Assembly (NCBI GenBank): GCA_964441275.1
Contig: CAYTUG010000003.1
Span: forward strand, 1 to 64,000
Reading direction: 5' to 3'
Length of the DNA: 64,000 bases
From: SZUA-584 sp964441275
GTDB taxonomy: Bacteria; Bacillota; Clostridia; Christensenellales; SZUA-584
Position numbers and translations under genes: made by a program
Notes under the pieces: generated by a model
Databases searched by the model: none
Seen by the model: the letters and a program-made list of their open reading frames with translations, nothing else
Told to the model about the DNA's origin: nothing
Shown here: piece after piece, positions 42,507 to 51,509 of the stretch
Layout of the letters: each line of letters begins with the position of its first letter
Position numbering within the stretch: position 1 is the stretch's first letter

Positions 42507-42602
42507 GCAGAGTAGGTTTTGTGCGTAAAGTGCCTTAGGATGGGATGTCGCCTATGGACGAAAGGCTATTAGCCTGCGGTACAAACCCGCGTCCGCTGCG
42601 GA
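42507..42602 (+). promoter_or_regulatory. tetrahydrofolate (THF) riboswitch
   Basis: The conserved THF aptamer elements appear in order: GAGTAG, GCGTAAAGTG, GGATGGGATGTCG, ACGAAA, GCGGT, and the closing TCCGCTGC that pairs with GCAGAGTAG. THF riboswitches lower expression of folate uptake or synthesis genes when reduced folate is plentiful. The next gene is an ECF S-component, so the target is folate uptake. A weak GAGAA/TTCTC hairpin follows; whether control is by termination or by hiding the AAGGAGG site (42650-42656) cannot be told by eye. Confidence 0.92.
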
Positions 42603-42664
42603 GAATGCCTTTTTCTCTTAATAGCGCTTCTTTGCCTATTATCAAGGGAAGGAGGTTTTTTTGT

Positions 42665-43213
42665 ATGAAAAATAATTATTTTCCACTTCGTACTCTAACT
42701 GTTTTGGCGCTGTTTGCAGCGCTCGGGGTTTGCCTGAAAGCATTTTTTTCTCTGCAGATTGCGCCCGCGGGGTTAAAAACCGTAGATGTTTCGCTAACGC
42801 CCATTCCCGTAATGTTATCGGGGGTGTTTTTCGGTCCTGCCGCCGGTTTTTTGGTAGGGCTTGTTTCGGATATTGGGGGGTTCTTTCTTGGAGTACAAAT
42901 GAGCGGCTACAACTTGCTGTTTTCAATTTCTATGGGGTTGTTTGGCGTAATAACCGGCTTGTTATATTTTAAGCATAAAAAGAATTCGGTTTTAAAAGCA
43001 ACGATATCGGTTGGCGCAGCGCAAATTGTTGTATCGGTAATAATAAATACGATAATAATTTGGCAGCTTTACGGTGCGCCTATCGCCGCTTTACTGCCTA
43101 CAAGGCTAATAAGCGCGGCGGTTGAAATGCCGGTTTATATTTGGATTATGATGCTGTTTATTGAATTGCTTACTCCGCTTGTGAAACGGGTTACAATGGT
43201 TTCGAAGACTTGA
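42665..43213 (+). CDS. folT: ECF transporter S-component, folate-specific (FolT)
   Basis: A 182-residue integral membrane protein with about six helices and the S-component pattern in LTPIPVMLSGVFFGPAAGFLVGLVSDIGG. It binds folate and docks on a shared energising module (EcfAA'T) encoded elsewhere. Substrate assignment rests on the THF riboswitch directly upstream, not on the protein sequence. ATG at 42665 with AAGGAGG nine bases upstream; the frame opens earlier inside the riboswitch but that part is not coding. Confidence 0.88.
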   Translation: MKNNYFPLRTLTVLALFAALGVCLKAFFSLQIAPAGLKTVDVSLTPIPVMLSGVFFGPAAGFLVGLVSDIGGFFLGVQMSGYNLLFSISMGLFGVITGLLYFKHKKNSVLKATISVGAAQIVVSVIINTIIIWQLYGAPIAALLPTRLISAAVEMPVYIWIMMLFIELLTPLVKRVTMVSKT

Positions 43214-43306
43214 AAAGAGCCGGCAAAGCTACGATTTTTGCGAATTGTGCTTGTAAGCGGTGCAATATATGCTAATATAGGTTTATCTGTTTATCGGGAG
43301 TGTTAT

Positions 43307-44518
43307 ATGCACAAGAAAACGCTGTTTATATTAATAGGATTGATAATTTCGTTATCTTTCATTGGCACGGTCTATGCTTTGGAAGGCGATAATTTTGCAC
43401 AGCCGTCAAGCACGGTCATATTCGCTAAAGAATCCGTTGATTTTATATTAACAACTGAAAGCGGCGCCAAAAGCGTAAAAGTGTATGTGGACAACAAACT
43501 TTACGGTGAAGCTCAACTGATTGAGACCGCACGAGAACAAAAGATTTGGAAAACCGCAGTTTCCATAGAAAAAAGCGGCAAGCGCAAGATAAGTTTTAAA
43601 GCATACTCGGACAGAGGGAAATTGCTTTTTAGCTTTGGGGACACGGATATAATCGCAAGGCATACGTTTCCGCAAACCCAAAGGCCAATTGTTATGGACT
43701 GCGACAAGGTTGTGTTGCTGAGCACTCCGCCGGAAGACTGCGGTCAAAGGCAGGTGGAGTACGGGTTTTATTTAGGCACGGATATGTTTGATTTATCGCA
43801 AAAGATAAAATCAAACGCCATCATAAGGGGGCAGATGAATAAACTTGTTACCGGGCTTAGTGCCGATACCCGGTATTATTTTCGTCCTTATGTTAAAACA
43901 TCATCGGGCATTGTAAAAGGGTTTATTCTGTCGTTTGTTACCCCTAAAGAGAGGGAATGGACAGCGCAAAATGCGGTTTTCGAGAATGAAGCCGATAGGT
44001 ATAATTATCTTTTTGGAGCCGATACAAAATGCTATAAAAAAGAAAGCCCGCCATTCGGATACGCGGGAAGAAAGGAAGCCTCAGCGCATTTGGTTACGGT
44101 TAAAGTGCCTATCTGGAGAAAATCAGGAAACCGAAGGGTGGCGGCCGAAAAAGCTTTCAGAATAAATTACAAATTAGCGAATAACGTTAAGGCGATATTT
44201 GACGAGATATATGCGCTTGACATTCAATTTCCGATAATGAGGCTTTACACCTATCAATATAGAACGGTAAACGGCCCCGGGCTTAAAAACAGCACAATTT
44301 TATCGCATCATAGCTTTGGGGCGGCAATTGATTTAAACAAACCGTATAATAAGTTTTACAGAAAAAAAGATAAAAGAGACTTCAAAAACCCTTACACCAT
44401 ACCGCCCGAAGTGATAAGCATATTTGAAAAATACGGGTGGGATTGGGGCGGCAATTTTGTGGAAGGGTTCGACACAATGCACTTTCAATACTTAGGGCTT
44501 GATCTTGTTGATGATTAA
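43307..44518 (+). CDS. exported D-alanyl-D-alanine carboxypeptidase, M15 family
   Basis: About 403 residues. Signal peptide (about 1-24, ending in TVYA), an Ig/FN3-like beta-sandwich region (about 30-220) with LSADTRYYFRPYVKT, then a C-terminal M15 zinc peptidase domain. Zinc and catalytic motifs are SHHSFGAAIDLN (His and Asp) and DTMHFQY (His). These enzymes trim the terminal D-Ala of peptidoglycan stems or cut L-Ala-D-Glu bonds. ATG at 43307 has GGGAG upstream. It follows folT by about 90 bases but probably has its own function. Confidence 0.88.
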   Translation: MHKKTLFILIGLIISLSFIGTVYALEGDNFAQPSSTVIFAKESVDFILTTESGAKSVKVYVDNKLYGEAQLIETAREQKIWKTAVSIEKSGKRKISFKAYSDRGKLLFSFGDTDIIARHTFPQTQRPIVMDCDKVVLLSTPPEDCGQRQVEYGFYLGTDMFDLSQKIKSNAIIRGQMNKLVTGLSADTRYYFRPYVKTSSGIVKGFILSFVTPKEREWTAQNAVFENEADRYNYLFGADTKCYKKESPPFGYAGRKEASAHLVTVKVPIWRKSGNRRVAAEKAFRINYKLANNVKAIFDEIYALDIQFPIMRLYTYQYRTVNGPGLKNSTILSHHSFGAAIDLNKPYNKFYRKKDKRDFKNPYTIPPEVISIFEKYGWDWGGNFVEGFDTMHFQYLGLDLVDD

Positions 44519-44575
44519 TTGCTTTTTAACGCATAAAAAAGTTTTGCATTACCAAGAAGCTGCAGTGCCGCCGGG

Positions 44576-44764
44576 TTAAGCTTGTTCAACATATTCGGCT
44601 TTGGCTCTTTTTAGCATATATATGTATTTCTTCTTTGCGGCTTCAATATCGTATATTGCAAAATCGATAAGGTCCGGGTCGGTTACGTTTTCAAAGTAAT
44701 TTTCGGCAGCCTGCCAATCAGCATAAGCACGTCTGATATCATACGTTAGCGCGTATTCCTCCAT
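44576..44764 (-). CDS. DUF2508 (YaaL-like) small protein
   Basis: A 62-residue, mostly helical acidic protein. The middle segment, DLIDFAIYDIEAAKKKYIYMLK, matches the short YaaL/DUF2508 family that often follows recR in Bacillota, as here. No function is established. A GGAGG site lies just upstream of ATG 44764. It is the last gene of the dnaX-ybaB-recR cluster. Confidence 0.75.
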   Translation of the reverse strand: MEEYALTYDIRRAYADWQAAENYFENVTDPDLIDFAIYDIEAAKKKYIYMLKRAKAEYVEQA

Positions 44765-44829
44765 GCATTACCTCCAATGAATCGGTTGTACTGTGCATTA
44801 TTGACAAAAAAGCGCTATTGTATACTATG

Positions 44830-45435
44830 CTAATACGCGGTCCGCCCTTCAATAGCCCGCAACAGTGTTACTTCGTCCGTATACTCTAAATCTGCTCCTA
44901 TGGGAACGCCATGGGCAATCCGGGTGATTTTGGGCACAAGCGCGCGTATGGTCTTGGCGATGTAAGCCGCCGTAGCTGTACCCGAAACATCGGGATTAGT
45001 AGCAAGTATCACTTCGTTGATTTGTCCGCTTGCAAGCCGGTCGATTAGGCCGGATATGTTTATATCATCCGGGCCAACCCCGTCCATTGGGGATATTACA
45101 CCGTGAAGAACGTGATATACGCCTTTGTATTCGCGGGTTTTTTCTATCGCAAGCACGTCTTTAACATCGGACACAACGCAGATGCAGGCGGCGTCGCGCC
45201 CGCTGGTTGCGCATATCGCACAAAGATTATCGCCCTTATGCATAAGGTTGCCGCATGCCGGGCATTTTGCCGCTTTGCTTTTAGCGTCACACAAATCATT
45301 AGAAAATTGCTTAACCTCGTCATCGCTCATTCGCAAAATGTGAAAGGCGAGGCGCTGCGCGGTTTTGTGCCCTATCCCCGGCAGTTTGGAAAACTGGTTA
45401 ATAAGCCGCACTACCGGTTCTATTATTTGGTTCAA
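44830..45435 (-). CDS. recR: recombination mediator RecR
   Basis: A 201-residue protein of the RecFOR pathway, which loads RecA at gaps. Helix-hairpin-helix LPGIGHKTAQRLAFH near the N-terminus, a zinc finger CPACGNLMHKGDNLCAIC (about 57-74), and a Toprim domain with EVILATNPDVSGTATA. The start is TTG at 45435, with its GGAGG inside the last codons of ybaB. Confidence 0.95.
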   Translation of the reverse strand: MNQIIEPVVRLINQFSKLPGIGHKTAQRLAFHILRMSDDEVKQFSNDLCDAKSKAAKCPACGNLMHKGDNLCAICATSGRDAACICVVSDVKDVLAIEKTREYKGVYHVLHGVISPMDGVGPDDINISGLIDRLASGQINEVILATNPDVSGTATAAYIAKTIRALVPKITRIAHGVPIGADLEYTDEVTLLRAIEGRTAY

Positions 45436-45437
45436 GT

Positions 45438-45779
45438 CTAAAACAAGCCTCCCAAATTCATTCCGCCCGTTATACCGCTTAGCTTCTGCTGCATCATTTC
45501 TTCCGCCTTTAAAAGCGCTTCGTTGACTGCGGCAATTATCAAATCTTCTAACATCTCAACATCGTCTTTATCTACCGCTTCCCGGGCTATTTTGATGCTT
45601 ACAATCTTTTTTGCCCCGTTTGCGACAACTGTTACGGCACCACCGCCCGCCGCAGCTTCAACTGTTTCGTTTTCGGCGTCTGCCTGGGCAGCAGCCATAT
45701 CCGCCTGCATTTGCTGCGCTTTTGCAAGCATAGAGCCCATATTCATTCCGCCTCCGCCGTATGACTTTCTTTTTGCCAT
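45438..45779 (-). CDS. ybaB: nucleoid-associated protein YbaB/EbfC
   Basis: A 113-residue YbaB-family DNA-binding protein. Gly/Met-rich start (GGGGMNMGSMLAKAQQMQADM), central VTVVANGAKKIVSIKI strands and a helical end. It is always found between dnaX and recR in this arrangement. GGAGG lies seven bases before ATG 45779. Confidence 0.94.
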   Translation of the reverse strand: MAKRKSYGGGGMNMGSMLAKAQQMQADMAAAQADAENETVEAAAGGGAVTVVANGAKKIVSIKIAREAVDKDDVEMLEDLIIAAVNEALLKAEEMMQQKLSGITGGMNLGGLF

Positions 45780-45794
45780 AAATAAACCTCCAGC

Positions 45795-47372
45795 TTAAAC
45801 TTTTTCTATCTCATTTTCGCCGAATAAGGTGTATATACTTGCCTCCGGCGGTTCTTTTTCATCCTCTTGCGTTAATATGCGAACGGACTTAATATCATCC
45901 GTTATTTTTGCCAATGTGTCTACAATTACATTAAAAAACTTTGGCTGGCTTAGAAAATCCGCAGCTATCTTATCGTCTTTGCCGAACATAATCATCAATA
46001 CATTGCCCTGTTTTTTTGCCCACAACGCTTTTGCCGCATACGGGTATATAGGGTATGCATCTTGCTTAAGAGTGCCGAGCATCTTGCTGAGAAGCGCGTT
46101 TGCATCCGTTGCGCTTCCAGCGTCTGTTTTAGCCGGTATGATATTCTCATCGGCTGCGGCCGAAACCGCAGATATTGTTTCCGTATGTTTTTTTTGCTTC
46201 TGCGCCGCTTTTGTTTTAGCAATATCGGTTTCTACAAGCACCGGTTTGCGGTTTTCAAGCTTTGCAAGCCGGGCTTCAAGTTTTTCTATTCTAACAGAAT
46301 CAGAGGCAGAAATATCGTCTTCGGGAAACATTATATCCATTATTGCAGTTTCAAGAACTATATCGGCGCGAAGATTCTGCCTCATTTCGTATTCTTTTTG
46401 TATTAAAATATTAAGCGCGCGTATTGCCGCGGGTTTTGAAAATTTTCCGGCGTACTCTTTATATTCATCTTCTTGCGCGTCCGCTCCTACCGACATCCAC
46501 ATAATGCGCCTGAAGGCGTCGGAAAGCGACTTTATCAGGGCGTGAGTATCCGCCCCCGCCGACAGCAAATCAGAAAGAAGCTTGAGCGCCGATTTTGGGT
46601 TATAATCCGCAATTGCGCTGATGAGCGCGCGGACATGCTCAATATCGCCGCTGCCTAACGCCGAAGCCGCATTTTTATTATTAATGTCTCCGAAAGCGGC
46701 GCATTGGTCGAGAATGCTAAGCGCGTCGCGCATGCTGCCCTGGGCGGCCCGTGCAATTGCAATAAGAGCGGCAGGTTCATATTTATACCCTTCTGCATCG
46801 CAAACCGCCTTTAAGCGTGCGGATATATCTTTTGTGCCTATGCGTCTAAAATCAAACCGCTGACAGCGGGAGAGAATGGTGGGCGGTAGTTTGTGAGGCT
46901 CGGTAGTCGCAAGTATAAATATCACATGCGAGGGCGGCTCTTCAAGCGTTTTTAAAAGCGCGTTGAACGCCCCTTTAGAAAGCATGTGTACTTCGTCAAT
47001 TATGTATACTTTATATTTGCCAACTGCGGGAAGCAAGTTGACGCGGTCCCGAAGGTCGCGCACGCTATCCACGCCGTTGTTTGAGGCGGCGTCGATTTCT
47101 AAAATGTCCATAGAGGTATCCTCTAACGATTGTACGCACATTTCGCATTCGCCGCATGGCTCGGCGCCTTTTCGGTATTCGCAATTTATTGCACGGGCAA
47201 ATATTTTGGCAAGGCTCGTTTTGCCCGTTCCCCTCGGGCCGGAAAACAGATACGCATGCGCTATTCGATTGTTTTCTATCTGCCCGGCCAACACTTTGAC
47301 AATGTGCGCCTGCCCTGAGACGTCTTCAAACCGCTTAGGGCGCCAAGTGCGGTACAAAGCCCTGTATGCCAT
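45795..47372 (-). CDS. dnaX: DNA polymerase III subunits gamma and tau
   Basis: A 525-residue clamp-loader ATPase. Walker A GPRGTGKT (45-52), a four-Cys zinc module with CGECEMC, Walker B VYIIDEVHMLS, and the SRC sensor in TILSRCQRFDFR. The C-terminal part from about 365 is the lower-complexity tau extension. ATG at 47372 (MAYRALYRTWRP) has GGAGG upstream; the frame opens earlier at 47396. The 290 bases before it, up to rodA, contain no SRP RNA gene, which sits there in some relatives. Confidence 0.94.
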   Translation of the reverse strand: MAYRALYRTWRPKRFEDVSGQAHIVKVLAGQIENNRIAHAYLFSGPRGTGKTSLAKIFARAINCEYRKGAEPCGECEMCVQSLEDTSMDILEIDAASNNGVDSVRDLRDRVNLLPAVGKYKVYIIDEVHMLSKGAFNALLKTLEEPPSHVIFILATTEPHKLPPTILSRCQRFDFRRIGTKDISARLKAVCDAEGYKYEPAALIAIARAAQGSMRDALSILDQCAAFGDINNKNAASALGSGDIEHVRALISAIADYNPKSALKLLSDLLSAGADTHALIKSLSDAFRRIMWMSVGADAQEDEYKEYAGKFSKPAAIRALNILIQKEYEMRQNLRADIVLETAIMDIMFPEDDISASDSVRIEKLEARLAKLENRKPVLVETDIAKTKAAQKQKKHTETISAVSAAADENIIPAKTDAGSATDANALLSKMLGTLKQDAYPIYPYAAKALWAKKQGNVLMIMFGKDDKIAADFLSQPKFFNVIVDTLAKITDDIKSVRILTQEDEKEPPEASIYTLFGENEIEKV

Positions 47373-47663
47373 AATTTCCTCCTGCTTTGCGAACATAATA
47401 TCATTTCAAGCGTTCGTTTGTCTATTCAATCGGACTTATGAGCCGGATTTTTCTAAATAAAAAGGGGCGATTTTGCGCTTGCTAATTAAAATTTTTGCAA
47501 GGTTAAATTATATCTTTTTGGAAATCAACTGAAAAAGTCCGGATACTCTTTCGCAACACAAAAATTTTTGTTATGCTTGTATTGTAAACAATTGCAGGCT
47601 TATCATATAGTAACAAATGTGTTATGCTTTAATAACATATTTGTAACATAAGAGGTGGCATTT

Positions 47664-48890
47664 TTGAGATTTAAAATAGTTGACCCGAGGATGTTTAAAT
47701 TTATTGACTGGTTTCTATTTGGAATAATAATTGCGTTGTCGCTTTTTAGTTTGGTGGCTATCGCCAGCGCCCAGTCCGAGCCGCTTGCAGAGGGCACAGG
47801 CTCGCTTGCAGAGGCGTTTTCGCAGCTTAACCTATATCATATGCTGCAGCAGCTTGCGTGGCTTGGGGTTGCTTTGTTTGCAATGTTTATAGTATTGCTG
47901 CCGGACTATCACGCAATAGGCGAATACTATAAATGGATATACGTTGTTATAATCGCCTTGCTTGTTTTGGTTCTTATCATAGGAAAAGAGGTAAGCGGAA
48001 CTGTCGGTTGGTTCAGGATAGGCAATTCGGGCTTTCAGCCTGCCGAACTTGGCAAAGTTGCCATGATTATTGTTATGGCTCGTATGATTTCGGACAGAAC
48101 CCGCGGCAAAGACGGCGGTATTACAAAACTTAAAGATATATTGCCGATTTTGGTTGTGTTCTTTGTTCCGGTGGGGCTGATAGCTATTCAGCCCGATTTT
48201 GGAACGGCAATGGTCTATACGTTTACGTTCTTTTCTATGTTATTTATCGCAAGGACAAGTATAAAACTAATATTGGGGCTCGCCGCCTCCATAGCCGGAT
48301 TAGTGCCGCTTTTGCTGCTTGGATGGCAAAAGTCGAGGATAGATGTTTTTTTATATACTTTACTCGGTATAGTGCCGGAAGGCGCAACGGCGGAGGAAAT
48401 CAGCAGAAAAGCATTTCAGTCGCTTCAGGCAAAAGATGCCGTGGGTGCGGGGCAGATAACCGGCAGAGGCCTGTTTTCGGTAAGCGGGGCAGGGCAGCTG
48501 ACAAACATACCCGAAAAGCACACGGATTTTATTTTCGCGTCTACTGCGGAATCAATAGGATTCATAGGGATTGCGATAGTTACATTATTGCTGTTCGTGC
48601 TGCTTTTTAGAACTATGTATCTTGCGAGCAAAGCAAAAGACGAATACGGCACTCTTATAACGTTTGGGGTTGCCGCGATGACTTTGTTCCATGTGTTTGA
48701 AAATATAGCAATGAACATAGGCGTTATGCCCATTACCGGAATCCCGCTTCCATTTTTAAGTTACGGCGGTTCAAATTTGCTTACAAATATGATAGCCTAT
48801 GGATTAGTTATAAACGTTAGTATGCGACGGCAAAACTGGGGTACAAGCAGGGGGGGCATGCGTGGAAAACTGGGACGCGGATATTATTGA
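47664..48890 (+). CDS. rodA: rod shape-determining protein RodA (SEDS glycosyltransferase)
   Basis: About 408 residues with some ten membrane helices. SEDS hallmarks are GWFRIGNSGFQPAELGK, IAIQPDFGTAMVY and the C-terminal PITGIPLPFLSYGGSNLLTNM. RodA polymerises glycan strands for elongation, paired with PBP2 (encoded at 56.5 kb here). The start is probably TTG at 47664, five bases after AGAGGTGG; GTG at 47655 lies inside that site. The 3' end overlaps the next gene by 29 bases. The upstream 290-base gap has only AT-rich sequence and a small GTTAT...ATAAC hairpin. Confidence 0.93.
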   Translation: MRFKIVDPRMFKFIDWFLFGIIIALSLFSLVAIASAQSEPLAEGTGSLAEAFSQLNLYHMLQQLAWLGVALFAMFIVLLPDYHAIGEYYKWIYVVIIALLVLVLIIGKEVSGTVGWFRIGNSGFQPAELGKVAMIIVMARMISDRTRGKDGGITKLKDILPILVVFFVPVGLIAIQPDFGTAMVYTFTFFSMLFIARTSIKLILGLAASIAGLVPLLLLGWQKSRIDVFLYTLLGIVPEGATAEEISRKAFQSLQAKDAVGAGQITGRGLFSVSGAGQLTNIPEKHTDFIFASTAESIGFIGIAIVTLLLFVLLFRTMYLASKAKDEYGTLITFGVAAMTLFHVFENIAMNIGVMPITGIPLPFLSYGGSNLLTNMIAYGLVINVSMRRQNWGTSRGGMRGKLGRGYY

Positions 48891-49695
48891 TACAATTAAA
48901 AAAAGAAAATCTGTGCGCACTTATGCCGGCAATCCGATATCACAAGAAAGCATATCCGAGCTTGAAGCTTTTTTTCCCGTTGCGCAAAGCAACCCTTTTG
49001 GCGCAAAGGTTAGGTTAGCTGTAATAAATGCGGGAATAAAAAAGGTTGGCACATACGGCTTTATTAAAGGCGCAAAAACCTTTTTCGGAGGATGGGTAAA
49101 AAAAGGCGGGTACGACTTGGAAGGGTTTGGATATTCGTTTGAAAAAGCCGTACTTTATGCTACATATAAAGGGTTCGGTACTTGCTGGTTGGGCGGGCTG
49201 TACGACCGCTCCTGCGTATCGAGGCACTTTTTAACCGAAGACGGGTTAATGCCTGCGGTTTCGCCTGTCGGTATTGCGGCGGAAAAGAGGGCTGTAATAG
49301 AGAGGATTGTATCGGCCGGCGCGGGGGCTAAAAACCGCAAAGAGTTTGGCGAGCTGTTTATTGATAAAAATTTTAGCCCGCTTGAGCTGCCCGATTGCGC
49401 GCTAAAAACTTGTCTTGAGATGGTGCGCCTTTCACCGTCCGCTTCAAACAGGCAGCCGTGGCGGGTTATAGTTGACGGTGGTGTGTGCCATTTTTATCTG
49501 CTGCGCGAAAAATACTATGCGGGCAACATCCTATTCGGATATGTTATGCAAAGGATTGATATGGGGATAGCGGCGTGCCATTTTGAGCTTACCGCAAAGC
49601 AAACGGGTTTGAAGGGCGGGATTGTTTTTGACGATCCAAAGCTGCTTGCAAAACAGCAAAAAGACAAGTTGGGTTACAGTTTTTCATGGCGTTAA
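48862..49695 (+). CDS. nitroreductase family protein
   Basis: A 277-residue flavin-dependent nitroreductase-like protein. The N-terminal IKKRKSVRTYAGNPIS is the FMN-binding Arg motif, and MVRLSPSASNRQPWRV is the second flavin-binding motif. It resembles the putative TM-nitroreductase group. The substrate is unknown. It begins with GTG at 48862, inside the last 29 bases of rodA, an unusual overlap that implies coupled translation. It ends four bases into the convergent DUF4363 gene. Confidence 0.84.
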   Translation: MENWDADIIDTIKKRKSVRTYAGNPISQESISELEAFFPVAQSNPFGAKVRLAVINAGIKKVGTYGFIKGAKTFFGGWVKKGGYDLEGFGYSFEKAVLYATYKGFGTCWLGGLYDRSCVSRHFLTEDGLMPAVSPVGIAAEKRAVIERIVSAGAGAKNRKEFGELFIDKNFSPLELPDCALKTCLEMVRLSPSASNRQPWRVIVDGGVCHFYLLREKYYAGNILFGYVMQRIDMGIAACHFELTAKQTGLKGGIVFDDPKLLAKQQKDKLGYSFSWR

Positions 49696-50072
49696 AATAT
49701 ATTTTCAAAGCGCACCTGCTCTATTTGCCGCAAATGCTCAATATAGTAACCCAATGCGGCAGCTTCGGACAAAGCTCCCTCCGCGTTTTGCGTCTTGCAA
49801 AAACTGTTTAAACGTGTAGCTGCTGCGGATATAAGGTCCACCTCTTCATGGTCGATAATTGCGCAGTATATTCTTTTTTGTTTATTCCAAGCAATATTTA
49901 GCTTTTCGGCCGAAGCGTTCGCTTTTTTCCAATCATTTTCGTTTATTGCCGCAACGACAGGTTCGAGAAGATTTTTTGTATTTTCGGTCACCCTGTTTAT
50001 ATATACGGTTTGCCAAACCGCACCCGCAACAAGCAGAAGCAATAAACATAAGGTTGTAATTCTTTTAGCCAT
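49692..50072 (-). CDS. DUF4363 family protein
   Basis: A 126-residue protein with an N-terminal membrane anchor or signal (about 5-24) and a helical domain outside (ENDWKKANASAEKLNIAWNKQKRIYCAIIDHEEVD). It is paired with DUF421 in many spore-forming Clostridia, as here, where its start overlaps the DUF421 stop by eight bases. No function is established. Confidence 0.8.
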   Translation of the reverse strand: MAKRITTLCLLLLLVAGAVWQTVYINRVTENTKNLLEPVVAAINENDWKKANASAEKLNIAWNKQKRIYCAIIDHEEVDLISAAATRLNSFCKTQNAEGALSEAAALGYYIEHLRQIEQVRFENIF

Positions 50073-50769
50073 TTGTCATATTTCCTGTAACTTGCTTTCC
50101 ATGGTAATCCTGAAATATTACTTTTCCGGTTTCATCGCTTATCGCAAAGAATACATCGCGCACTTGTTTTATTTTGTGCTGTTTGAACAGCCGCATTAAA
50201 TCTTGCTGCGTGTACCCTATTTTCTTAAAATTTGTTGGCTTAAACTTACCGTCAACAACAACGTCATAACTAAACCCGGGGTTTTGGGGGCTTATGTTTA
50301 AATCCTTGGGGTTAACCGGCCGCAATTCGGGTTTTAACAAAATGCTTAACTCTCCGTTGGTTTCGAGCACGGCATAATGAACGTCGTTTATATTAGAAAC
50401 ATTTTTTACGCGCAGCTGCACAAAAAGATCGCTTAAGCTGTAGTTTAAATTTTTCAGCTCTTTATGGAGAACCACACCTTTTTCAATTACGATGCTTGGA
50501 CATCCGGAAATAAAACCGCGCATTTTCTCGCTTTTTAACGATATAAAAGCTATTACGTTGTGCATAAACAGCAGCATAACAACGGGGACTATCCCATACG
50601 TTATGGGAACGCCCGGGCTGCTCATTGGGGTTACGGCAACTTCTGCTATCATTACAGCTATTATAAGCTCGAAAGGTTGCAGCTCTCCGGCTTGGCGTTT
50701 ACCCATAAGTCGCATAACAAGCATGGCAAAAAGATATATCAGCACAGTTTTTATTATCACATTGAACAT
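50065..50769 (-). CDS. DUF421 (YetF-like) membrane protein
   Basis: A 234-residue protein with three N-terminal membrane helices followed by two small soluble domains (LVLRLMGKRQAGELQPFELIIAVMIAEVAVTP-like start, here ALVMRLMGKRQ). The C-terminal domain includes DLFVQLRVKNVSNINDVHYAVLETNGELSI, the DUF421 hallmark. Members have been linked to spore formation and membrane biology, but activity is unknown. It is co-transcribed with DUF4363. Confidence 0.84.
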   Translation of the reverse strand: MFNVIIKTVLIYLFAMLVMRLMGKRQAGELQPFELIIAVMIAEVAVTPMSSPGVPITYGIVPVVMLLFMHNVIAFISLKSEKMRGFISGCPSIVIEKGVVLHKELKNLNYSLSDLFVQLRVKNVSNINDVHYAVLETNGELSILLKPELRPVNPKDLNISPQNPGFSYDVVVDGKFKPTNFKKIGYTQQDLMRLFKQHKIKQVRDVFFAISDETGKVIFQDYHGKQVTGNMTNG

Positions 50770-50882
50770 GTATTTATTGTTTTTCGATGTACGGAAAATT
50801 ATGCATTGAGCTTACGGCTATGTTTGAGTTTTGCCGGGCGGGCGAGTATAATATCAAATATCATATTGGGGGAAGAATAGTT

Positions 50883-51506
50883 GTGAGAGACAAAAAAAAG
50901 ATTTTAAAAATGCTTGGCGAGCATTATAAAGACGCGCGCCCCGGGCTTTCGTATAGAAACGCTTTCGAGCTGCTTATGGCTACCATACTTTCCGCGCAGA
51001 CAACGGACAAGCAGGTAAATGCGGTTACCGGCGCTTTATTTGAAAGATATCCAAACGCACATAGTTTTTTGGAATTGAGCCAACAAGAGTTAGAGGAATA
51101 CATAAAAAGCTGCGGATTTTACCGCACCAAATCAAAAAATATGCTGATTACAAGCCGTATTCTTGTTGAAAAATACGATGGGAAAGTGCCGCAGACGCTT
51201 GACGAATTAACAAAGCTGCCGGGCGTTGGGCGCAAGACGGCAAACGTCGTTTTGTCCAATGCGTTCGGGATTGCCGCGATAGCCGTTGACACCCATGTGC
51301 TGCGGGTTTCTAACAGGCTTGGTTTGGCGAAAGCGAAAGATGCATATCAGACAGAACAGCAGCTTATGAAGGTTATCCCGAAACAGAATTGGTCGCAGGC
51401 GCATCATTGGCTAATATGGCACGGCAGAAGGCTTTGCACGGCGCGAAAGCCAAACTGCGGCGATTGCTTTTTATACGAAATATGCCCCTTCGAGGGAAAG
51501 GTATAA
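50883..51506 (+). CDS. nth: endonuclease III
   Basis: A 207-residue base-excision repair glycosylase/AP lyase for oxidised pyrimidines. The helix-hairpin-helix LPGVGRKTANVVL carries the catalytic Lys, the catalytic Asp is in AVDTHVLRV, and the C-terminal [4Fe-4S] cluster is C-x6-C-x2-C-x5-C. The start is GTG at 50883 with GGGGGAAG upstream. Three bases separate it from obgE. Confidence 0.94.
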   Translation: MRDKKKILKMLGEHYKDARPGLSYRNAFELLMATILSAQTTDKQVNAVTGALFERYPNAHSFLELSQQELEEYIKSCGFYRTKSKNMLITSRILVEKYDGKVPQTLDELTKLPGVGRKTANVVLSNAFGIAAIAVDTHVLRVSNRLGLAKAKDAYQTEQQLMKVIPKQNWSQAHHWLIWHGRRLCTARKPNCGDCFLYEICPFEGKV

Positions 51507-51509
51507 ATT

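Noticed and set aside
47373..47663. SRP RNA upstream of dnaX
   Set aside because: This position holds the SRP RNA in some Bacillota, but the GGAAGG/AGCAG core motif is absent.
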